Assembly: GCF_016598575.1 (NCBI RefSeq)
Contig: NZ_CP066801.1
Location: forward strand, 2,418,001-2,482,000
Source of the DNA: Streptomyces sp. HSG2
Lineage (GTDB): Bacteria > Actinomycetota > Actinomycetes > Streptomycetales > Streptomycetaceae
Direction: 5' to 3'
Length of the DNA: 64,000 nt
Shown: in pieces, positions 33,601 through 40,551 of the stretch
How the letters are laid out: each line of letters begins with the position of its first letter
Position numbering within the stretch: the stretch's first letter is position 1
Translations under genes and position numbers: made by a program
The notes under the pieces: model-generated
What the model was told of the DNA's origin: nothing
Database searches by the model: none
Seen by the model: only the letters and a program-made list of their open reading frames with translations

Positions 33601-34169
33601 ATGACGTGCGTGGTACTGACGGCGAGGAAGCCGCCCAGACAGGAGTAGACGACGATCACCAGGGCGGTGAGCGTCACACCGAGCCCGAAGCGGAAGCCGA
33701 AGACCGTCTGGCACAACAGTCCGCCGGCGACCAGTCCCCCCGCCACGTACGCGGTGAAGAAGACCAGGGTCACCGCCGCCGAGACCGTGCGGAGGATCCG
33801 GGTGCGGTCCTCGAAGCGCTCCTCCAGATAGGCCGACAGGCTGACCGCGTTTCCGGCCCGCTCGGTGTAGGTGCGCAGCCTGGGGGCGACGAGCAGCCAG
33901 TTGAGGTAGGTGCCGATGGCCAGCCCCACGGCGATCCAGACGGCGCCGAGGCCGGCCGCGTACACGGCGCCGGGGAACGCGAGGAAGAGCCAGCCCGACA
34001 TGTCGCTCGCCCCCGCGGACAACGCGGCGACGGTGCCGCTGAGTCTGCGACCGCCCAGGGCGAAGTCGGCGAAGGTGCGCGTGCGGGTGTACGCCCAGAC
34101 TCCCGTACCGATCATGACGGCCACATAGACCAGGAACGTGGCCGTGATCGGGGCGCTCGTGTCGAACAT
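30609..34169 (-). CDS. Na+/solute symporter fused to PAS-GAF-SpoIIE phosphatase-HATPase
   Basis: A 1,186-residue fusion. Residues 1-490 form a sodium:solute symporter domain of the PutP type with about 13 helices. It carries MSGWLFLAFPGAVYAAGLG at 57-75 and the Na-site helix ILSTADSQLLVSS at 345-357. Residues 505-620 are a PAS domain (THAPVGIAVLDLDLRYVW to VIDVTERRRAQ) and about 630-805 a GAF domain. Residues 815-1055 are a SpoIIE/PP2C phosphatase with metal ligands in GVGGDWFDV, VVGDVVGHG, TDGLVE and DDSALLL. Residues 1065-1180 are an RsbW-like HATPase (ELIVSELVTNAIRHASG, GGRGLFIVARLA). It likely senses a transported solute or ion gradient and acts on anti-sigma antagonists. The substrate is unknown. 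Confidence 0.93.
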   Translation of the reverse strand: MFDTSAPITATFLVYVAVMIGTGVWAYTRTRTFADFALGGRRLSGTVAALSAGASDMSGWLFLAFPGAVYAAGLGAVWIAVGLAIGTYLNWLLVAPRLRTYTERAGNAVSLSAYLEERFEDRTRILRTVSAAVTLVFFTAYVAGGLVAGGLLCQTVFGFRFGLGVTLTALVIVVYSCLGGFLAVSTTHVMQATLMLLALLVVSLTGLALLGGFVDLGHAVQARTPGLLDMGAAVGYEDGLWSEGGRLGAVATLSLLAWGLGYFGQPHILARFMGIRTIRAIPKARRVGTAWVVVVLGGATLVGLVGIAWLGTPLPDPDTVYVVLGRTLLNPWLAGLLLVAVLAAILSTADSQLLVSSVALTEDFYRAFLRRGATDRALVWAGRAAVLLVIVVAYVVALRADGLLGIVAYAWAGLGAAFGPVVLLSLYWPRMTWAGAMAGIVGGAVTVVLWGRINRNLGPLESDVYEMVPGVLVATVAAVVFGRFAGRPPRRAFWRMPGSGVNQLQLAPFLTHAPVGIAVLDLDLRYVWVNEPLDRMVPLARRLGRKASEVLNSPNARAFEERMRGVLRTGRPLMDHEFATGYMDARGERVYSASFFAMRDRQGRSVGVWYMVIDVTERRRAQERLALLNDSGARIGSTLDVARTAQEMADSAVPALADFVAVDLLEGVVLGEEPPPGPFAPEPLIRRAGLRSVRERAPESSLALGEATRRAATSPVTRCLREGRTLVERALDLATSAWITEDRALGEAVRAYRFRSLIAVPVRARGVTLGVATFARSRRSGPFEPDDVRLAEEIVARAAVSIDNARRYTRERTAARSLQKSLLPQELTGRSALEVASWYLPADAPSGVGGDWFDVIPLSGARVALVVGDVVGHGINAATTMGRLRTAVRTLANLDLPPDELLAHLDDLVIGLMEEEDDQEWAPEEGGAAFLGATCLYAVYDPVTRRCTLARAGHLPPVVVGPDGAADIPDLPAGPPLGLGYLPFESAEMEVAEGSLIALFTDGLVESRDRDIDTGLARLSEALAGGGPTLRAIGRRALDALLPGPPSDDSALLLARTRGLPSERVVFWELPADPAAVAQARVRCARRLAEWGLHDLAYTTELIVSELVTNAIRHASGPVGIRLIRDRFLICEVSDTSNTTPRLRHARTTDEGGRGLFIVARLAQRWGTRSTATGKTIWAEQTLPDG

Positions 34170-34517
34170 ACTGGCCCTCGCCTGCGAGGCTCAGGCGCGT
34201 CGGCGCGAGCGTCGGCGCGCCTGGCGACTACCTGCCCGGCGCGGCCATCAAAGCATCCGGTCGGGTCGCGTGCGACCGGGGTCGGCGAGGCGTCGTGGCC
34301 GGGGGCGGGCGGGTTGGGCCGGTCGGGCGAACGGGCGGACGGCATGGTCCGACGGGCCCCCCGGCCGTTCGCCGCCGGGACGGGCGGCCCGGCCCTCCGG
34401 CCTCCCGTCGGCCGCGCGTCGCCCCGAGATGTTCGAGGGGCGCTACGCCGACAGGGTCGGCCCGGGCCGCGACGCGGGCGCCCCCCGCGGCAGGGGTGGG
34501 CGCCCGCGAGACCGGTC
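34170..34517. other. Spacer between the fusion gene and the cyclophilin gene
   Basis: A 348-base GC-rich region upstream of the symporter fusion and downstream of the cyclophilin gene, both on the minus strand. Apart from the hairpin at 34474-34507 nothing was recognised. Confidence 0.4.
34474..34507 (-). terminator. Hairpin after the cyclophilin gene
   Basis: GCGGGCGCCC (34474-34483) pairs with GGGCGCCCGC (34498-34507), leaving a 14-base loop. It lies 11 bases beyond the stop at 34518. Confidence 0.65.
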
Positions 34518-35012
34518 TCAGGCGACGATGCCGGATTCCTCGACGACGATCTTCTTGGCGGTGGCTCCGGAGGAGCTTCCGAGGGACTCGACGGCCTTGA
34601 CGACGTCCTCGCCCTCCACGACCTCGCCGAAGACGACGTGCTTGCCGTCCAGCCAGGGCGTGACCACGGTGGTGACGAAGAACTGGGACCCGTTGGTGCC
34701 GGGACCGGCATTGGCCATGCTCAGGAGGAACGGCCGGTCGTGCTTGAGCCGGAAGTTCTCGTCGGCGAACTTCTCGCCGTAGACGCTCTTGCCCCCGGTG
34801 CCGTCGCCTCGGGTGAAGTCGCCGCCCTGCAGCATGAAGCCGGGAATGACCCGGTGGAAGGGCGACCCCTGGTAGCCGAAGCCGTGCACGCCGGTGGCCA
34901 GCTCACGGAAGTTGCGCGCGGTCTTGGGCACCACGTCGTCGAAGAGGCGGAAGACGATGCGGCCGAGGTCCTCGCCGTCGGCCGAGATCTTGAAATACAC
35001 GTTCTCACTCAT
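34518..35012 (-). CDS. Cyclophilin-type peptidyl-prolyl cis-trans isomerase
   Basis: A 164-residue cytoplasmic cyclophilin A-like PPIase that speeds proline isomerisation in protein folding. Motifs: [40 protein letters not shown] (catalytic Arg), [20 protein letters not shown] (written [18 protein letters not shown] in the protein) and [15 protein letters not shown]. No signal peptide. ATG 35012 matches the usual N-terminus (MSENVYFK); an in-frame ATG at 35018 also has GGAG nearby. Confidence 0.93.
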   Translation of the reverse strand: MSENVYFKISADGEDLGRIVFRLFDDVVPKTARNFRELATGVHGFGYQGSPFHRVIPGFMLQGGDFTRGDGTGGKSVYGEKFADENFRLKHDRPFLLSMANAGPGTNGSQFFVTTVVTPWLDGKHVVFGEVVEGEDVVKAVESLGSSSGATAKKIVVEESGIVA

Positions 35013-35153
35013 GCCCATGATTCTCCACACCTGACGCGCTCAGGTCGAAGCGGCGGGGTGGCGAGGCGGGTACGTCGCGCGGACCCGCCGCCGGTGGCGT
35101 CCGCGCGTGCGCGTCGGCCGGCCCCGAGAGGCCGGGGGCGAGGGGGCCCGCGG

Positions 35154-35180
35154 CCCGCCTCCCGGTGGTCGGGAGGCGGG
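35154..35180 (-). terminator. Terminator of the CNNM operon
   Basis: CCCGCCTCCCG (35154-35164) pairs perfectly with CGGGAGGCGGG (35170-35180) around loop GTGGT. It lies seven bases past the stop of the second CNNM gene. Confidence 0.75.
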
Positions 35181-35187
35181 GCGAGGG

Positions 35188-36210
35188 TCAGGCCGACGCC
35201 GGGGCCGGGCCGACCAGTTCGGTCAGCACGTCCTCCATGGTGACGAACCCCAGGACCTTGCCGGTCTCCCCGGTGACCGCCGCCAGGTGTCCGCCGTCCG
35301 CGCGGAGCGCGGTCAGGGTGTCGTCGAGCGGGGTGTCGATCCGGACCCGGGTGACCCGGTGCAGCGCGGCGCGCGGGAAGGGCTTGTCCCGTTCGGCCAG
35401 CCCCAGGGTGTCCTTGATGTGCAGGTACCCGAGCAGGGCGTGGTCCGGGCCGGTGACCGGGAAGCGGGAGTAGCCCGCCTCGGCGGCCAGCCGTTCCAGC
35501 TCCGAGGGGGTGACGGTGTGCGTCACCGTCCGCATCTGCTGCGCCGGCACCAGGATCTCGCCGACCGGGCGGGTGCCCAGTTCCAGCGCGTCCCGCAGGC
35601 GTTCCCCGTCCCCGGGGGTGAGGAGTCCCGCCTCGCTGGCGTCGACGACCATGCGGGCCAGTTGGTCATCGGTGAAGACGGCCTCGACCTCGTCCTTGGG
35701 CTCCACCCGCAACAGCTTCAGCAGGGCGTTGGCGAAGGCGTTGATGCCGAACACGAAGGGGCGCAGCGCCCGGGTGAGGGCGACCAAAGGCGGGCCCAGG
35801 GCCAACGCGGTCGCCTTGGGGGCGGCCAGGGCGATGTTCTTCGGGATCATCTCGCCGATCAGCATGTGCAGGTACGTGGCGAGGGTGAGCGCGATGGCGA
35901 AGGCGATGGGGTGGACGAGCGCCTGCGGCACGTGGACCGCCTCGAAACCGGGCTCCAGCAGGTGCGCGATGGCCGGCTCGGCCACCGCGCCGAGCACCAG
36001 CGAGGACACGGTGATGCCCAGCTGCGCGGTGGCCATCAGCGCCGACAGGTGCCGCAGGCCCCACAGCGTCATCCGGGCGCGCTTGTCGCCCGCCTCCGCC
36101 CGGGGCTCGATCTGGCTGCGACGTACCGAGATCATGGCGAACTCGGCCCCCACGAAGAAGGCGTTGGTGAGGAGCGTGAACGCTCCCACGAGCAGTTGGA
36201 TCGCGGTCAC
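35188..36210 (-). CDS. CNNM/CBS-domain membrane protein (HlyC/CorC family)
   Basis: A 340-residue protein with an N-terminal CNNM (DUF21) membrane domain of about four helices (residues 1-190, including NAFFVGAEFAMISVRRSQIE and GEMIPKNIALAAP). Two CBS domains follow (about 205-335, with EILVPAQQMRT and SRFPVTGPDHALLGYLHIKD). Related proteins take part in magnesium or cobalt homeostasis. It lacks the C-terminal CorC domain present in its partner. The GTG start overlaps the stop of the upstream gene by four bases, so the two are translated together. Confidence 0.87.
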   Translation of the reverse strand: MTAIQLLVGAFTLLTNAFFVGAEFAMISVRRSQIEPRAEAGDKRARMTLWGLRHLSALMATAQLGITVSSLVLGAVAEPAIAHLLEPGFEAVHVPQALVHPIAFAIALTLATYLHMLIGEMIPKNIALAAPKATALALGPPLVALTRALRPFVFGINAFANALLKLLRVEPKDEVEAVFTDDQLARMVVDASEAGLLTPGDGERLRDALELGTRPVGEILVPAQQMRTVTHTVTPSELERLAAEAGYSRFPVTGPDHALLGYLHIKDTLGLAERDKPFPRAALHRVTRVRIDTPLDDTLTALRADGGHLAAVTGETGKVLGFVTMEDVLTELVGPAPASA

Positions 36211-37553
36211 CGGGCCACCTCGGTCCGCTGTCCCGCCGCGACGGGGGCGGGCGTGGACGGGGCGGTGACCCGGACCCGGTCGGCCCGGTGGTGCTCGACG
36301 CCGAGCACGTCCACGCGCCAGCCCCCCAGCTCGATGGCGTCCCCCTTGGCGGGGATACGGGCGAGATGGTTGGCGACCAGCCCGGCCACGGTCTCGTAGG
36401 GACCGTCGGGAGCCGTCAGCCCGATGCGCGCGAGCTCGTCGAGGCGCACGGAGCCGTCCGCCTCCCAGGCCGGTCGGCCGTCGGGATCGGCGGGGGCGGG
36501 CAGCAGCACCGGCACCTCCTCCGGGTCGTGTTCGTCACGTACCTCCCCGACCACCTCCTCGACGATGTCCTCGACGGTGGCGACACCGGCGGTGCCGCCG
36601 TACTCGTCGATGACGACGGCCATGGTGCGGGAGGCGCGCATCCGCTCCAGCAGCCGGTCGGCGGGCAGGCTGTCCGGCACCAGGAGCGGTGACGTGGCCA
36701 GCTCGGTGACGGGCGTCGTGGCGCGGAGCCGGGGGGGCAGCGAGAGGACGTCGCGGATGTGGACGGTGCCCACGACCTCGTCCAGGCTCTCGCGGTAGAC
36801 GGGGAAGCGGGACAGGCCGGTGGCATGGGTCAGATTGGCCGCGTCCGCCGCTGTGGCGTGCTCCTCCAGGGCCTTGACGTCGACGCGTGGCGTCATCACG
36901 TTCTCCGCGGTGAGCTCGCCCAGGTGCAGTGTCCTGACGAACAGCTCCGCGGAGTCCGCCTCCAGGGCCCCTTCCGCGGCGGAGTGCCGGGCGAGGGCGA
37001 CCAGTTCCTCGGGGGTGCGGGCGGAGGCCAGCTCCTCGGCCGGTTCGAGGCCGAAGCGGCGTACGAAGCGGTTGGCGGTGTTGTTCAGGTGGGAGATGAA
37101 GGGGCCGAACGCGGCGGTGAAGCCGCGCTGCGGTCCGGCCACCACCTTGGCGACTGCCAGCGGTCGGGAGATCGCCCAGTTCTTGGGGACCAGCTCGCCG
37201 ACGACCATCAGCACGACGGTGGAGAGGCTCACACCGAGAAGCGTGGCGACGGCCGGGGCCGCGCCGCCCAGGCCGACGGCCAGCAGCGGGCCACGCAGCA
37301 GCGCGGCGATGGACGGCTCGGCCAGCATGCCGATGACGAGGGAGGTGACGGTGATGCCGAGCTGGGCGCCGGACAGCTGGACGGTCAGACGCCGAACGGC
37401 CTTGAGGGCGCCCGCGGCGCCGCGCTCGCCGGAGTCGGCGGCGCGCTCCAGATCGCCCCGCTCGACGGTGGTCAGCGAGAACTCGGCGGCGACGAAGACC
37501 GCACAGGCCAGGGTGAGGAGGAGGGCCAGCAGGAGGAGCAGGACCTCGGTCAC
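36207..37553 (-). CDS. CNNM/CBS/CorC-domain membrane protein
   Basis: A 448-residue member of the same family. The CNNM membrane domain spans residues 1-200 (FVAAEFSLTTVERGDLE, GELVPKNWAISRP) and two CBS domains about 210-340 (NVMTPRVDVKALEE, GLSRFPVYRESLDEVVGTVH). The C-terminal CorC/HlyC transporter-associated domain covers about 350-435 (WEADGSVRLDELARIGL, YETVAGLVANHLARIPAKGD). The start is GTG 37553 with GGAGGTGG upstream. It leads the two-gene operon; the pair may form a hetero-oligomeric divalent-cation exporter. Confidence 0.9.
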   Translation of the reverse strand: MTEVLLLLLALLLTLACAVFVAAEFSLTTVERGDLERAADSGERGAAGALKAVRRLTVQLSGAQLGITVTSLVIGMLAEPSIAALLRGPLLAVGLGGAAPAVATLLGVSLSTVVLMVVGELVPKNWAISRPLAVAKVVAGPQRGFTAAFGPFISHLNNTANRFVRRFGLEPAEELASARTPEELVALARHSAAEGALEADSAELFVRTLHLGELTAENVMTPRVDVKALEEHATAADAANLTHATGLSRFPVYRESLDEVVGTVHIRDVLSLPPRLRATTPVTELATSPLLVPDSLPADRLLERMRASRTMAVVIDEYGGTAGVATVEDIVEEVVGEVRDEHDPEEVPVLLPAPADPDGRPAWEADGSVRLDELARIGLTAPDGPYETVAGLVANHLARIPAKGDAIELGGWRVDVLGVEHHRADRVRVTAPSTPAPVAAGQRTEVAR

Positions 37554-37732
37554 CGCGCCACCTCCGCTCCCACACGGTCCGCGGAGTGGTCACCGCGGGA
37601 TATGGCACGGCCGGTACTGGGAGGCTCCATTACGGAACGGGGCTCCTTGACGAGTCGAGAAAAAGGTCAACACTCATGGTAAAGGGCAAGCAAAGCGTTT
37701 CGGTCAAGACGTCGGCGGCCCTCACTTTATTC

Positions 37733-37774
37733 CTCTTCCCGCCCGGGGCGGGATCCCGCCCCGGGCGGGAAGAG
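37733..37774. repeat. Perfect 42-bp palindrome without loop
   Basis: Bases 37733-37753 (CTCTTCCCGCCCGGGGCGGG and one A) are the exact complement of 37754-37774. A zero-loop palindrome of 21-bp arms is long for this genome and lies between divergent genes, where a terminator is not expected. Confidence 0.85.
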
Positions 37775-37805
37775 CCGTTCGGCGGCGGCCGGGCGGGCCG
37801 GATCG

Positions 37806-37823
37806 GGCCCCGCGCGGGGCCCG
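37806..37823. repeat. 18-bp palindrome GGGCCCCGCGCGGGGCCC
   Basis: The sequence is its own complement and lies 32 bases after the 42-bp palindrome. Confidence 0.75.
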
Positions 37824-37850
37824 CCGACCGGGGCCACAGGCTCCGTCGGG

Positions 37851-37883
37851 GTTCCACCCCGCCTCGGCGCGGCGGGGTGGAAC
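37851..37883. repeat. Hairpin with 13-bp perfect stem
   Basis: GTTCCACCCCGCC (37851-37863) pairs with GGCGGGGTGGAAC (37871-37883), loop TCGGCGC. It is the third strong dyad within 151 bases and could fold in RNA or DNA. Confidence 0.8.
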
Positions 37884-38059
37884 GCCGCGCCTCCCGCGCC
37901 CGGCGTGTGGCCGGGATCATCCCGTCGAGCGGCCCCTGGAGCGACCTGCCACCCCGGGAATCCGGCAGCTGACCCACACTGGTGACGACCCACGCCCGCC
38001 GGCGGCCCGATTCCGGCCCTGCCCGGTGGACGTCGACCGTGCCGACCGACAGGGACCCC

Positions 38060-38314
38060 ATGCTCGGACTGAGTGAACTCGCCATCATCCTCATCGTCCT
38101 CATCGCCTTCCTGACGATCAGGAAACTCCCCGAGCTGACCCGCTCCGCGGGGAAGGCCGCCCGCATCCTCAAGGCCGAACGCCGCGCCATGAAGGAGGCG
38201 GAGCCGACCGGACGCGCCGGCGACGCCGACTCCGGGACCGCCGAGCCGGGAGACGCGCGGCGGCCGACGGTGATCGAGGGGGAGACGGTGCGCCGACCGG
38301 ACGACCCGGCGTAG
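38060..38314 (+). CDS. TatA/TatE-like protein lacking the Phe-Gly hinge
   Basis: An 84-residue protein with one N-terminal membrane helix (MLGLSELAIILIVLIAFL), an amphipathic helix with the Tat signature KLPELTRSAGKAARILKAE, and an acidic tail. TatA proteins form the pore component of the twin-arginine export system. Where TatA has Phe-Gly before Lys-Lys-Leu-Pro-Glu, this one has Leu-Thr-Ile-Arg (FLTIRKLPE), so the hinge is altered and it may be a specialised paralogue. ATG 38060 follows an AGGGA. Confidence 0.75.
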   Translation: MLGLSELAIILIVLIAFLTIRKLPELTRSAGKAARILKAERRAMKEAEPTGRAGDADSGTAEPGDARRPTVIEGETVRRPDDPA

Positions 38315-38498
38315 TAGGCCCGCCGCTCCGGGCGCGCCCGGGTCCTCCGGCCGGGCCGGAGGACCCGGTCACGCCCCTGCCGCGTGCGACGCCCTCCCGC
38401 ACGGACGGCGGCCGGTTCGAGGTCGCCCACTTCCGGGTGAAATGCACCCGGAACACCCTTGTGTCGCGTTTCGCGCTTCGTCGGGCGATACTCGACGC

Positions 38499-38870
38499 AT
38501 GAGTACGGCAACGTATGAGGTGCTGGCCGCGTCCCAGAACACGTGGAACATGATCGCGGCCTTCGTCGGCGGACTGGTCGTCGCCGGCGCCCTCGTGTGG
38601 GCAGTACGCGTCGGCATCCGGGTCATGGACCGCGAGTCGCCCCGCCCCAGCGCCGACGAGCAGCCGAGGCTCCCCGAGACGGGCCCGGTGCACGAGGAAC
38701 GGGAGATGCGGGAACCGAAGGAGGTCCCCGTGGCCCCCGACGGCCGCACCCGCCTCATGCCGTACGAGCTCGACAACGCCTCCACCCGCAAGGGCAAGGA
38801 CCAGGTCCGCCGGCGTTGGCTGCCCGGTTCGAGCGGTTCGTTCGGAGGCGGCGGCCCCGGCCGGGGGTGA
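38499..38870 (+). CDS. DUF6479-like small membrane protein
   Basis: A 123-residue protein. A membrane helix (residues 18-38, NMIAAFVGGLVVAGALVWAV) is followed by a basic then Pro/Glu-rich region with REMREPKEVPVAP. The conserved tail RLMPYELDN, RRRWLPGSSGSFGGGGPG is typical of the Streptomyces DUF6479 family. Function unknown. The YcaO-TfuA locus starts 330 bases downstream on the same strand. Confidence 0.75.
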   Translation: MSTATYEVLAASQNTWNMIAAFVGGLVVAGALVWAVRVGIRVMDRESPRPSADEQPRLPETGPVHEEREMREPKEVPVAPDGRTRLMPYELDNASTRKGKDQVRRRWLPGSSGSFGGGGPGRG

Positions 38871-39200
38871 GCGTCCCGCCCGCCCCCTCGCGACGCGCCG
38901 GCCGCCCGGACCCGCCCCGGGCCGCGCGCCCACGCACCCCGCGCGCCCTCGGGAGCCACCCGCCCCGAGCCGTCCGTGCGATCACCCACCCCGCGCCCGC
39001 GGCGCCCCGCAACCACTCGTACGTGGCCTCCCCGCGCGCGCCTGCCTCGCCTTCGGTTGGGTCGGACGGCGGACCCCGCCTCCTCCACCGGGCGGGCCTC
39101 TCGGGGGATCACGCCGACGGCGCCCGCGCGCCATCGTGGAGAGTGATCCGGACGTCCGGCGCCTCCACACGGACGTCGCGCCACGGCGAGGGACAGCAGC
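38871..39200. other. Region upstream of the YcaO-TfuA locus
   Basis: A 330-base GC-rich spacer. It should contain the promoter for the 33-residue ORF and the YcaO-TfuA genes. No clear promoter hexamers or dyads were identified. Confidence 0.4.
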
Positions 39201-39302
39201 ATGAAGGACGACACCGACGACATCATCCGCCCCCACGCACCGCCCCCGGCGGCCGTGCGCGGGCCCGACCTCGACAGGCGTCCCGTGACACCGGCCGGGT
39301 AG
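39201..39302 (+). CDS. 33-residue ORF, candidate RiPP precursor
   Basis: ATG 39201 has GAGGGA seven bases upstream and opens a 33-residue frame. It begins MKDDTDDIIRPHAPPPAA, an acidic leader-like start. It continues VRGPDLDRRPVTPAG and stops at 39300-39302. The stop overlaps the GGAG that precedes the ycaO GTG at 39310, so translation of the peptide and ycaO is probably coupled. RiPP precursors are small and sit beside their modifying enzymes, which is the layout here. There is no Cys and only two Thr; the C-terminal 10-12 residues after Asp-Arg-Arg would be the core if this is a substrate. It could also be a translational leader. No homologue is known to me. Confidence 0.5.
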   Translation: MKDDTDDIIRPHAPPPAAVRGPDLDRRPVTPAG

Positions 39303-39309
39303 GAGCGCG

Positions 39310-40551
39310 GTGCGGCCCGCCCGCACCGAGCGGCCTCCGGCCGGCCACACCCGGGAGCATCCCGTGGCCACCCCCCTCGACCCCCCGACACCCGCCGACC
39401 GGTGGAGTGCGATCTGGCAGGGAACTCACCGGACCGCCCCACCACAGGAGACGTGGCGGCGACTGCGACCGGTCCTGTCCCGTGCCGGCGTGACCCGGGT
39501 CGCGGACGTGACGTCCCTGGACGACCTCGGCCTCCCCGTCTGGCAGGCGGTACGACCCAACGCCTGGAACCGACCCGTGGCACGCGGCACGGGCGTCACC
39601 CACGCGCTGGCCCGTGTCTCGGCCGCCATGGGGGCGGTCGAGCTGCGCTGTGCCGAGGAGCCCTCGCCGAGGACCACGCCGGCCGCGCCCGCCGAAATCG
39701 CCGCAGAACTCACCTACCACTGGCGAGACCTGCCCCTGCTGCGCGCCAACTCCCTCGCCCCCTCGACACGGATCGGCTGGTCCCCGGTCGAGGACCTGAC
39801 GCGACGCACCGACACCTGGGCGCCGACGGAGTCGATCGCCTTCGACCTCCGCGTCCGTTCCTCCTGGGTGCCCCCCACCGTCCGGACCGCCCCGGAGGGA
39901 CTCGGGGCGGGAAACGGACTCACCGAGGCCACCCTGCACGGCCTGCTGGAACTGGTGGAGTGCCACTGCGCGGTGACCGCGGGTCGCCTCGGCGACCCCT
40001 GGGCGTCGGCCGTCGCCGTCATGCCGGACGGATCCGGGACGGCGTCCAAGACCCTGGCCGGCTGCCTCCGCGCGGGCGCCGTGGTCGAGGTGGCCGACAT
40101 CGCCGGGGAACTCCGGGTTCCCGCCTTCGCCGCACGGGTCTGGTCCCCGACGGTTCCGCGCTGGTTCGCCGGCGTCGGCGCCCACCCCGACGCGGACGTC
40201 GCGCTGTGCCGGGCGCTGACCGGTGCCGCGCGGTCCCGGCTGACCGCCGTGGCCGGTGTCGGCGACGACTCCGCGCCGTCCCACGACCTCCTCACCCGTC
40301 TGGCCGACACCCCCGCGCCGCGCCGACGTGGACCCGCCAGGGCCCGGACGGTGGCCGACCTGCTGGGCGACCCGGCGCAGACCTCACGCGGTCCGCGCGA
40401 CCTGGACGCCGACCTGGACACCCTGCTGGAGCTCTCGGCACGCCGGGACGTCACGGTGCTCCGCGCCGACCTCACCCGCCCCTCCTACGCGATCCCCGTG
40501 GTGCGTGTCCTCGCGCCGGGGCTCGCCTTCGACTCCGGAGCGAGACCATGA
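39310..40551 (+). CDS. YcaO-domain protein (ATP-dependent peptide-backbone modification)
   Basis: A 413-residue YcaO protein. YcaO enzymes use ATP to phosphorylate the peptide amide backbone for azoline or, with TfuA, thioamide formation. The ATP-binding segments are visible: VARGTGVTHALARVSAAMGA followed by VELRC (residues 90-114), and GAGNGLTEATLHGLLELVEC (199-218), matching the family patterns ending in Glu-x-x-Glu-(Arg). The Cys-His in place of Glu-Arg-Asp in the second motif is unusual. No RRE or E1-like domain is fused, and the C-terminus ends near VRVLAPGLAFDSG. The GTG at 39310 has GGAG four bases upstream. It overlaps tfuA by ATGA. Confidence 0.85.
   Translation: MRPARTERPPAGHTREHPVATPLDPPTPADRWSAIWQGTHRTAPPQETWRRLRPVLSRAGVTRVADVTSLDDLGLPVWQAVRPNAWNRPVARGTGVTHALARVSAAMGAVELRCAEEPSPRTTPAAPAEIAAELTYHWRDLPLLRANSLAPSTRIGWSPVEDLTRRTDTWAPTESIAFDLRVRSSWVPPTVRTAPEGLGAGNGLTEATLHGLLELVECHCAVTAGRLGDPWASAVAVMPDGSGTASKTLAGCLRAGAVVEVADIAGELRVPAFAARVWSPTVPRWFAGVGAHPDADVALCRALTGAARSRLTAVAGVGDDSAPSHDLLTRLADTPAPRRRGPARARTVADLLGDPAQTSRGPRDLDADLDTLLELSARRDVTVLRADLTRPSYAIPVVRVLAPGLAFDSGARP

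Larger units (their letters stand above)
37554..38059. other. Palindrome-rich divergent intergenic region
   Basis: This 506-base region lies between the divergent CNNM operon and the TatA-like gene. Its left part (37640-37735) is unusually AT-rich. The middle holds three strong dyads listed separately. A frame from an ATG at 37677 (MVKGKQSVSVKTSAAL) turns low complexity after 20 residues and is not called. Confidence 0.5.

Noticed and set aside
30793..33714. Long minus-strand frame (973 codons) within the symporter fusion gene
   Set aside because: It is the neighbouring frame of the true gene, with Arg/Gly/Pro-rich translation. The other frame carries all domain motifs.
37677..37972. Small gene starting MVKGKQSVSVK in the palindrome-rich region
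   Set aside because: After about 20 residues it is read entirely through the palindromes into Arg/Gly-rich sequence, with no ribosome binding site of note.
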